Positions 50,519 to 61,500 of a stretch of 64,000 nucleotides of DNA are shown here, piece after piece. Under the pieces are notes generated by a model. It worked only from the letters and a program-made list of their open reading frames with translations. It had not been told where the DNA came from and searched no databases. The position numbers and the translations under genes were made by a program. The stretch covers positions 21,461,223 through 21,525,222 of the forward strand of contig OU744446.1 in assembly GCA_916610825.1 (NCBI GenBank), read 5' to 3'. Position 1 is the first letter of the stretch; each line of letters starts with the position of its first letter. Source of the DNA: Haliclystus octoradiatus. Lineage: Eukaryota > Cnidaria > Staurozoa > Stauromedusae > Haliclystidae.

Positions 50519-53500
50519 TAGGCATTGTTTTAGGTCATTTTGAGCTGTTTTTGAAAAATTCGAATTCCCTTGGGAATTAAGCATTGTTTAAGGTCATTTT
50601 GAGCTGATTTTGTAAAATTCGAATTCCCTTGGGAATTAAGCATTGTTATTGTCATTTTGAGCTGATTTTGTGAAATTCAAATTTCCTTGGGAATTAAGCA
50701 TTGTTTTAAGTCATTTTGAGCTGTTTTTGGTAAAATTCGAATTCCCTTGGGAATTAGGCATTGTTCTAGGTCATTTTGAGCTGTTTTTGAAAAATTCGAA
50801 TTCCCTTGGGAATTAAGCATTGTTTAAGGTCATTTTGAGCTGTTTTTGAAAAGTTCTAATTCCCTTGTGAATTAAGCATTGTTGTATGTCATTTTGAGCT
50901 GTTTTTGAAAAATTCGAATTCCCTTGGGAATTAGGCATTGTTCTAGGTCATTTTGAGCTGTTTTTGAAAAATTCCAATTCCCTTGTGAATTAAGCATTGT
51001 TTTAGGTCATTTTGAGCTGTTTTTGAAAAGTTCGAACTCCCTTGTGAATTAAGCATTGTTTTAGGTCATTTTGAGCTGTTTTTGTTAAATTCGAATTTCC
51101 TTGGGAATTAAGCATTGTTTTAGGTCATTTTGAGCTGTTTTTGTAGAATTCGATTTCCCTTGGGTAATAAGCATTGTTTAAGGTCATTTTGAGCTGTTTT
51201 TGAAAAGTTCGAACTCCCTTGTGAATTAAGCATTGTTTTAGGTCATTTTGAGCTGTTTTTGTTAAATTCGAATTCCCTTGGGAATTAAGCATTGTTTTAG
51301 GTCATTTTGAGCTGTTTTTAAAAAAATTCGAATTCCCTTGGGAATTAAGCATTGTTTTAGGTCATTTTGAGCTGTTTTTGAAAAATTCGAATTCCCTTGG
51401 GAAATAAGCATTGTTTTAAGTCATTTTGAGCTGTTTTTGTAAAATTCGAATTCCCTTGGGAATCAAGCATTGTTTTAGGTCACTTTGAGCTGATTTTGAA
51501 AAATTCGAATTTCCTTTGGAATTAAGCATTGTTTTAGGTCACTTTGAGCTGTTTTTGTAAAATTCGAATTCCCTTGGGAATTAAGCATTGTTTTAGGTCA
51601 TTTTGAGCTGTTTTTGTAAAATTCGAAATCCCTTGGGAACTGGGCATTGTTTTTGGTCATTTTGAGCTGTTTTTGAAAAATTCAAATTCCCTTGGGAATT
51701 AAGCATTGTTTTATGTCATTTTGAGCTGTTTTTGAAAAATTCGAATTCCCTTGGGAATTAAGCATTGTTTTAGGTCATTTTGAGGTGTTTTTGAAAAATT
51801 CGAATTCCCTTAGGAATTAAGCATTGTTTTAGGTCATTTTGAGCTGTTTTTGTAAAATTCCAATTCCCTTAGGAATTAAGCATTGTTTTTGTCATTTTGA
51901 GCTGATTTTGTGAAATTCGAATTCCCTTGGGAATTAAGCATTGTTTTAAGTCATTTTGAGCTGTTTTTGTAAAATTCGAATTCCCTTGGGAATTAAGCAT
52001 TGTTTTAGGTCATTTTGAGCTGTTTTTGTAAAATTCGAAATCCCTTGGGAACTGGGCATTGTTTTTGGTCATTTTGAGCTGTTTTTGAAAAATTCGAATT
52101 CCCTTGGGAATTAAGCATTGTTTTAGGTCATTTTGAGGTGTTTTTGAAAAATTTGAATTCCCTTGGGAATTAAGCATTGTTTTTGTCATTTTGAGCTGAT
52201 TTTGTGAAATTCGAATTCCCTTGGGAATTAAGCATTGTTTTAAGTCATTTTGAGCTGTTTTTGTAAAATTCGAATTCCCTTGGGAATTAAGTATTGTTTT
52301 AGGTCATTTTGAGCTGTTTTTGTAAAATTCGAAATCCCTTGGGAACTGGGCATTGTTTTTGGTCATTTTGAGCTGTTTTTGAAAAATTCAAATTCCCTTG
52401 GGAATTAAGCATTGTTTTATGTCATTTCGAGATGTTTTTGAAAAATTCGAATTCCCTTGGGAATTAAGCATTGTTTCAGGTCATTTTGAGCTGTTTTTGA
52501 AAAAATTCGAATTTCCTTGGGAATTAAGCATTGTTTTAGGTCATTTTGAGCTGTTTTTGTAAAATTCGAATTCCCTTGGGAATTAAGCATTGTTTTTGTC
52601 ATTTTGAGCTGATTTTGTGAAATTCGAATTCCCTTGGGAATTAAGCATTGTTTTAAGTCATTTTGAGCTGTTTTTGTAAAATTCGAATTCCCTTGGGAAT
52701 TAGGCATTGTTCTAGGTCATTTTGAGCTGTTTTTGAAAAATTCGAATTCCCTTGGGAATTAAGCATTGTTTAAGGTCATTTTGAGCTGATTTTGTAAAAT
52801 TCGAATTCCCTTGGGAATTAAGCATTGTTATTGTCATTTTGAGCTGATTTTGTGAAATTCAAATTTCCTTGGGAATTAAGCATTGTTTTAAGTCATTTTG
52901 AGCTGTTTTTGTAAAATTCGAGTTCCCTTGGGAATTAGGCATTGTTCTAGGTCATTTTGAGCTGTTTTTGAAAAATTCGAATTCCCTTGGGAATTAAGCA
53001 TTGTTTAAGGTCATTTTGAGCTGTTTTTGAAAAGTTCTAATTCCCTTGTGAATTAAGCATTGTTGTATGTCATTTTGAGCTGTTTTTGAAAAATTCGAAT
53101 TCCCTTGGGAATTAGGCATTGTTCTAGGTCATTTTGAGCTGTTTTTGAAAAATTCGAATTCCCTTGTGAATTAAGCATTGTTTTAGGTCATTTTGAGCTG
53201 TTTTTGAAAAGTTCGAACTCCCTTGTGAATTAAGCATTGTTTTAGGTCATTTTGAGCTGTTTTTGTTAAATTCGAATTTCCTTGGGAATTAAGCATTGTT
53301 TTAGGTCATTTTGAGCTGTTTTTGTAGAATTCGATTTCCCTTGGGTAATAAGCATTGTTTAAGGTCATTTTGAGCTGTTTTTGAAAAGTTCGAACTCCCT
53401 TGTGAATTAAGCATTGTTTTAGGTCATTTTGAGCTGTTTTTGTAAAATTCGAATTCCCTTGGGAATTAAGCATTGTTTTAGGTCATTTTGAGCTGTTTTT

Positions 53501-55582
53501 GAAAAATTCGAATTCCCTTGGGAATTAAGCATTGTTTTAGGTCATTTTGAGCTGTTTTTGAAAAATTCGAATTCCTTTGGGTAATAAGCATTGTTTAAGG
53601 TCATTTTGAGCTGTTTTTGAAAAGTTCGAACTCCCTTGTGAAATAAGCATTGTTTTAGGTCATTTTGAGCTGTTTTTGTTAAATTCGAATTCCCTTGGGA
53701 ATTAAGCATTGTTTTAGGTCATTTTGAGCTGTTTTTGAAAAATTCGAATTCCCTTGGGTATTAAGCATTGTTTAAGGTCATTTTGAACTGTTTTTGGAAA
53801 GTTCGAATTCCCTTGTGAATTAAGCATTGTTTCAGGTCATTTTGAGCTGTTTTTGTAAAATTCGAATTCCCTTGGGAATTAAGCATTGTTTTAGGTCATT
53901 TTGAGCTGTTTTTGAAAAATTCGAATTCCCTTGGGTATTAAGCATTGTTTAAGGTCATTTTGAACTGTTTTTGGAAAGTTCGAATTCCCTTGTGAATTAA
54001 GCATTGTTTTAGGTCATTTTGAGCTGTTTTTGTAAAATTCGAATTCCTTTGGGAATTAAGCATTGTTTTTGTCATTTTGAGCTGTTTTTGTAAAATTCGA
54101 ATTCCCTTGGGAATTAAGCATTGTTTTAGGTCATTTTGAGCTGTTTTTGATAAATTCGAATTCCCTTGGGAATTAAGCATTGTGTTAGGTCATTTTGAGC
54201 TGTTTTTGTAAAATTCGAATTCCCTTGGGAATCAAGCATTGTTTTAGGTCACTTTGAGCTGATTTTGAAAAATTCGAATTTCCTTTGGAATTAAGCATTG
54301 TTTTAGGTCACTTTGAGCTGTTTTTGTAAAATTCGAATTCCCTTGGGAATTAAGCATTGTTTTAGGTCATTTCGAGCTGTTTTTGTAAAATTCGAAATCC
54401 CTTGGGAACTGGGCATTGTTTTTGGTCATTTTGAGCTGTTTTTGAAAAATTCAAATTCCCTTGGGAATTAAGCATTGTTTTATGTCATTTTGAGCTGTTT
54501 TTGAAAAATTCGAATTCCCTTGGGAATTAAGCATTGTTTTAGGTCATTTTGAGGTGTTTTTGAAAAATTCGAATTCCCTTAGGAATTAAGCATTGTTTTA
54601 GGTCATTTTGAGCTGTTTTTGTAAAATTCGAATTCCCTTAGGAATTAAGCATTGTTTTTGTCATTTTGAGCTGATTTTGTGAAATTCGAATTCCCTTGGG
54701 AATTAAGCATTGTTTTAGGTCATTTTGAGGTGTTTTTGAAAAATTCGAATTCCCTTAGGAATTAAGCATTGTTTTAGGTCATTTTGAGCTGTTTTTGTAA
54801 AATTCGAATTCCCTTAGGAATTAAGCATTGTTTTTGTCATTTTGAGCTGATTTTGTGAAATTCGAATTCCCTAGGGAATTAAGCATTGTTTTAAGTCATT
54901 TTGAGCTGTTTTTGTAAAATTCGAATTCCCTTGGGAATTAAGCATTGTTTTAGGTCATTTTGAGCTGTTTTTGTAAAATTCGAAATCCCTTGGGAACTGG
55001 GCATTGTTTTTGGTCATTTTGAGCTGTTTTTGAAAAATTCGAATTCCCTTGGGAATTAAGCATTGTTTTAGGTCATTTTGAGGTGTTTTTGAAAAATTTG
55101 AATTCCCTTGGGAATTAAGCATTGTTTTTGTCATTTTGAGCTGATTTTGTGAAATTCGAATTCCCTTGGGAATTAAGCATTGTTTTAAGTCATTTTGAGC
55201 TGTTTTTGTAAAATTCGAATTCCCTTGGGAATTAAGCATTGTTTTAGGTCATTTTGAGCTGTTTTTGTAAAATTCGAAATCCCTTGGGAACTGGGCATTG
55301 TTTTTGGTCATTTTGAGCTGTTTTTGAAAAATTCAAATTCCCTTGGGAATTAAGCATTGTTTTATGTCATTTCGAGATGTTTTTGAAAAATTCGAATTCC
55401 CTTGGGAATTAAGCATTGTTTCAGGTCATTTTGAGCTGTTTTTGTAAAATTCGAATTCCCTTGGGAATTAAGCATTGTTTTTGTCATTTTGAGCTGATTT
55501 TGTAAAATTCGAAATCCCTTGGGAATTAAGCATTGTTTTAGGTCATTTTGAGCTGTTTTTGTAAAATTCGAAATCCCTTGGG
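50519..55582 (+). repeat. 5.07-kb higher-order repeat, copy 2
   Basis: Tandem neighbour of the previous unit. Similarity breaks at about 55582, where copy 1 continues with GGGAATTAGGC and this copy with GGGAACTGGGC. From there the array resumes at an earlier point of the same unit (offset 3533 bp, matching about 52050). This indicates an unequal exchange at the boundary. Confidence 0.87.
54865..54880. repeat. Perfect 16-bp palindrome variant of the monomer dyad
   Basis: Same string as at 49798, carried along in the second 5.07-kb unit at a 5067-bp offset. Confidence 0.85.
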
Positions 55583-58500
55583 AACTGGGCATTGTTTTTG
55601 GTCATTTTGAGCTGTTTTTGAAAAATTCGAATTCCCTTGGGAATTAAGCATTGTTTTAGGTCATTTTGAGGTGTTTTTGAAAAATTTGAATTCCCTTGGG
55701 AATTAAGCATTGTTTTTGTCATTTTGAGCTGATTTTGTGAAATTCGAATTCCCTTGGGAATTAAGCATTGTTTTAAGTCATTTTGAGCTGTTTTTGTAAA
55801 ATTCGAATTCCCTTGGGAATTAAGTATTGTTTTAGGTCATTTTGAGCTGTTTTTGTAAAATTCGAAATCCCTTGGGAACTGGGCATTGTTTTTGGTCATT
55901 TTGAGCTGTTTTTGAAAAATTCAAATTCCCTTGGGAATTAAGCATTGTTTTATGTCATTTCGAGATGTTTTTGAAAAATTCGAATTCCCTTGGGAATTAA
56001 GCATTGTTTCAGGTCATTTTGAGCTGTTTTTGAAAAAATTCGAATTTCCTTGGGAATTAAGCATTGTTTTAGGTCATTTTGAGCTGTTTTTGTAAAATTC
56101 GAATTCCCTTGGGAATTAAGCATTGTTTTTGTCATTTTGAGCTGATTTTGTGAAATTCGAATTCCCTTGGGAATTAAGCATTGTTTTAAGTCATTTTGAG
56201 CTGTTTTTGTAAAATTCGAATTCCCTTGGGAATTAGGCATTGTTCTAGGTCATTTTGAGCTGTTTTTGAAAAATTCGAATTCCCTTGGGAATTAAGCATT
56301 GTTTAAGGTCATTTTGAGCTGATTTTGTAAAATTCGAATTCCCTTGGGAATTAAGCATTGTTATTGTCATTTTGAGCTGATTTTGTGAAATTCAAATTTC
56401 CTTGGGAATTAAGCATTGTTTTAAGTCATTTTGAGCTGTTTTTGTAAAATTCGAGTTCCCTTGGGAATTAGGCATTGTTCTAGGTCATTTTGAGCTGTTT
56501 TTGAAAAATTCGAATTCCCTTGGGAATTATGCATTGTTTAAGGTCATTTTGAGCTGTTTTTGAAAAGTTCTAATTCCCTTGTGAATTAAGCATTGTTGTA
56601 TGTCATTTTGAGCTGTTTTTGAAAAATTCGAATTCCCTTGGGAATTAGGCATTGTTCTAGGTCATTTTGAGCTGTTTTTGAAAAATTCGAATTCCCTTGT
56701 GAATTAAGCATTGTTTTAGGTCATTTTGAGCTGTTTTTGAAAAGTTCGAACTCCCTTGTGAATTAAGCATTGTTTTAGGTCATTTTGAGCTGTTTTTGTT
56801 AAATTCGAATTTCCTTGGGAATTAAGCATTGTTTTAGGTCATTTTGAGCTGTTTTTGTAGAATTCGATTTCCCTTGGGTAATAAGCATTGTTTAAGGTCA
56901 TTTTGAGCTGTTTTTGAAAAGTTCGAACTCCCTTGTGAATTAAGCATTGTTTTAGGTCATTTTGAGCTGTTTTTGTTAAATTCGAATTCCCTTGGGAATT
57001 AAGCATTGTTTTAGGTCATTTTGAGCTGTTTTTGAAAAAATTCGAATTTCCTTGGGAATTAAGCATTGTTTTAGGTCATTTTGAGCTGTTTTTGTAAAAT
57101 TCGAATTCCCTTGGGAATTAAGCATTGTTTTTGTCATTTTGAGCTGATTTTGTGAAATTCGAATTCCCTTGGGAATTAAGCATTGTTTTAAGTCATTTTG
57201 AGCTGTTTTTGTAAAATTCGAATTCCCTTGGGAATTAGGCATTGTTCTAGGTCATTTTGAGCTGTTTTTGAAAAATTCGAATTCCCTTGGGAATTAAGCA
57301 TTGTTTAAGGTCATTTTGAGCTGATTTTGTAAAATTCGAATTCCCTTGGGAATTAAGCATTGTTATTGTCATTTTGAGCTGATTTTGTGAAATTCAAATT
57401 TCCTTGGGAATTAAGCATTGTTTTAAGTCATTTTGAGCTGTTTTTGTAAAATTCGAGTTCCCTTGGGAATTAGGCATTGTTCTAGGTCATTTTGAGCTGT
57501 TTTTGAAAAATTCGAATTCCCTTGGGAATTAAGCATTGTTTAAGGTCATTTTGAGCTGTTTTTGAAAAGTTCTAATTCCCTTGTGAATTAAGCATTGTTG
57601 TATGTCATTTTGAGCTGTTTTTGAAAAATTCGAATTCCCTTGGGAATTAGGCATTGTTCTAGGTCATTTTGAGCTGTTTTTGAAAAATTCGAATTCCCTT
57701 GTGAATTAAGCATTGTTTTAGGTCATTTTGAGCTGTTTTTGAAAAGTTCGAACTCCCTTGTGAATTAAGCATTGTTTTAGGTCATTTTGAGCTGTTTTTG
57801 TTAAATTCGAATTACCTTGGGAATTAAGCATTGTTTTAGGTCATTTTGAGCTGTTTTTGTAGAATTCGATTTCCCTTGGGTAATAAGCATTGTTTAAGGT
57901 CATTTTGAGCTGTTTTTGAAAAGTTCGAACTCCCTTGTGAATTAAGCATTGTTTTAGGTCATTTTGAGCTGTTTTTGTTAAATTCGAATTCCCTTGGGAA
58001 TTAAGCATTGTTTTAGGTCATTTTGAGCTGTTTTTGAAAAATTCGAATTCCCTTGGGAATTAAGCATTGTTTTAGGTCATTTTGAGCTGTTTTTGAAAAA
58101 TTCGAATTCCTTTGGGTAATAAGCATTGTTTAAGGTCATTTTGAGCTGTTTTTGAAAAGTTCGAACTCCCTTGTGAAATAAGCATTGTTTTAGGTCATTT
58201 TGAGCTGTTTTTGTTAAATTCGAATTCCCTTGGGAATTAAGCATTGTTTTAGGTCATTTTGAGCTGTTTTTGAAAAATTCGAATTCCCTTGGGTATTAAG
58301 CATTGTTTAAGGTCATTTTAAACTGTTTTTGGAAAGTTCGAATTCCCTTGTGAATTAAGCATTGTTTCAGGTCATTTTGAGCTGTTTTTGTAAAATTCGA
58401 ATTCCCTTGGGAATTAAGCATTGTTTTAGGTCATTTTGAGCTGTTTTTGAAAAATTCGAATTCCCTTGGGTATTAAGCATTGTTTAAGGTCATTTTGAAC

Positions 58501-61500
58501 TGTTTTTGGAAAGTTCGAATTCCCTTGTGAATTAAGCATTGTTTCAGGTCATTTTGAGCTGTTTTTGTAAAATTCGAATTCCCTTGGGAATTAAGCATTG
58601 TTTTATGTCATTTTGAGCTGTTTTTGTAAAATTCGAATTCCCTTGGGAATTAAGCATTGTTTTAGGTCATTTTGAGCTGTTTTTGTTAAATTCGAATTCC
58701 CTTGGGAATTAAGCATTGTGTTAGGTCATTTTGAGCTGTTTTTGTAAAATTCGAATTCCCTTGGGAATCAAGCATTGTTTTAGGTCACTTTGAGCTGATT
58801 TTGAAAAATTCGAATTTCCTTTGGAATTAAGCATTGTTTTAGGTCACTTTGAGCTGTTTTTGTAAAATTCGAATTCCCTTGGGAATTAAGCATTGTTTTA
58901 GGTCATTTCGAGCTGTTTTTGTAAAATTCGAAATCCCTTGGGAACTGGGCATTGTTTTTGGTCATTTTGAGCTGTTTTTGAAAAATTCAAATTCCCTTGG
59001 GAATTAAGCATTGTTTTATGTCATTTTGAGCTGTTTTTGAAAAATTCGAATTCCCTTGGGAATTAAGCATTGTTTTAGGTCATTTTGAGGTGTTTTTGAA
59101 AATTTCGAATTCCCTTAGGAATTAAGCATTGTTTTAGGTCATTTTGAGCTGTTTTTGTAAAATTCGAATTCCCTTAGGAATTAAGCATTGTTTTTGTCAT
59201 TTTGAGCTGATTTTGTGAAATTCGAATTCCCTTGGGAATTAAGCATTGTTTTAGGTCATTTTGAGGTGTTTTTGAAAAATTCGAATTCCCTTAGGAATTA
59301 AGCATTGTTTTAGGTCATTTTGAGCTGTTTTTGTAAAATTCGAATTCCCTTAGGAATTAAGCATTGTTTTTGTCATTTTGAGCTGATTTTGTGAAATTCG
59401 AATTCCCTAGGGAATTAAGCATTGTTTTAAGTCATTTTGAGCTGTTTTTGTAAAATTCGAATTCCCTTGGGAATTAAGCATTGTTTTAGGTCATTTTGAG
59501 CTGTTTTTGTAAAATTCGAAATCCCTTGGGAACTGGGCATTGTTTTTGGTCATTTTGAGCTGTTTTTGAAAAATTCGAATTCCCTTGGGAATTAAGCATT
59601 GTTTTAGGTCATTTTGAGGTGTTTTTGAAAAATTCGAATTCCCTTGGGAATTAAGCATTGTTTTAGGTCATTTTGAGGTGTTTTTGAAAAATTCGAAATC
59701 CCTTGGGAACTGGGCATTGTTTTTGGTCATTTTGAGCTGTTTTTGAAAAATTCAAATTCCCTTGGGAATTAAGCATTGTTTTATGTCATTTCGAGATGTT
59801 TTTGAAAAATTCGAATTCCCTTGGGAATTAAGCATTGTTTCAGGTCATTTTGAGCTGTTTTTGTAAAATTCGAATTCCCTTGGGAATTAAGCATTGTTTT
59901 TGTCATTTTGAGCTGATTTTGTAAAATTCGAAATCCCTTGGGAATTAAGCATTGTTTTAGGTCATTTTGAGCTGTTTTTGTAAAATTCGAATTCCCTTGG
60001 GAATTAAGCATTGTTATTGTCATTTTGAGCTGATTTTGTGAAATTCAAATTTCCTTGGGAATTAAGCATTGTTTTAAGTCATTTTGAGCTGTTTTTGTAA
60101 AATTCGAATTCCCTTGGGAATTAGGCATTGTTCTAGGTCATTTTGAGCTGTTTTTGAAAAATTCGAATTCCCTTGGGAATTAAGCATTGTTTAAGGTCAT
60201 TTTGAGCTGTTTTTGAAAAGTTCTAATTCCCTTGTGAATTAAGCATTGTTTTAGGTCATTTTGAGCTGTTTTTGTAAAATTCGAATTCCCTTGGGAATTA
60301 AGCATTGTTTTAGGTCATTTTGAGCTGTTTTTAAAAAAATTCGAATTCCCTTGGGAATTAAGCATTGTTTTAGGTCATTTTGAGCTGTTTTTGAAAAATT
60401 CGAATTCCCTTGGGAACTGGGCATTGTTTTTGGTCATTTTGAGCTGTTTTTGAAAAATTCGAATTCCCTTGGGAATTAAGCATTGTTTTAGGTCATTTTG
60501 AGGTGTTTTTGAAAAATTTGAATTCCCTTGGGAATTAAGCATTGTTTTTGTCATTTTGAGCTGATTTTGTGAAATTCGAATTCCCTTGGGAATTAAGCAT
60601 TGTTTTAAGTCATTTTGAGCTGTTTTTGTAAAATTCGAATTCCCTTGGGAATTAAGTATTGTTTTAGGTCATTTTGAGATGTTTTTGTAAAATTCGAAAT
60701 CCCTTGGGAACTGGGCATTGTTTTTGGTCATTTTGAGCTGTTTTTGAAAAATTCAAATTCCCTTGGGAATTAAGCATTGTTTTATGTCATTTCGAGATGT
60801 TTTTGAAAAATTCGAATTCCCTTGGGAATTAAGCATTGTTTCAGGTCATTTTGAGCTGTTTTTGAAAAAATTCGAATTTCCTTGGGAATTAAGCATTGTT
60901 TTAGGTCATTTTGAGCTGTTTTTGTAAAATTCGAATTCCCTTGGGAATTAAGCATTGTTTTTGTCATTTTGAGCTGATTTTGTGAAATTCGAATTCCCTT
61001 GGGAATTAAGCATTGTTTTAAGTCATTTTGAGCTGTTTTTGTAAAATTCGAATTCCCTTGGGAATTAGGCATTGTTTTAGGTCATTTTGAGCTGTTTTTG
61101 AAAAATTCGAATTCCCTTGGGAATTAAGCATTGTTTAAGGTCATTTTGAGCTGATTTTGTAAAATTCGAATTCCCTTGGGAATTAAGCATTGTTATTGTC
61201 ATTTTGAGCTGATTTTGTGAAATTCAAATTTCCTTGGGAATTAAGCATTGTTTTAAGTCATTTTGAGCTGTTTTTGGTAAAATTCGAATTCCCTTGGGAA
61301 TTAGGCATTGTTCTAGGTCATTTTGAGCTGTTTTTGAAAAATTCGAATTCCCTTGGGAATTAAGCATTGTTTAAGGTCATTTTGAGCTGTTTTTGAAAAG
61401 TTCTAATTCCCTTGTGAATTAAGCATTGTTGTATGTCATTTTGAGCTGTTTTTGAAAAATTCGAATTCCCTTGGGAATTAGGCATTGTTCTAGGTCATTT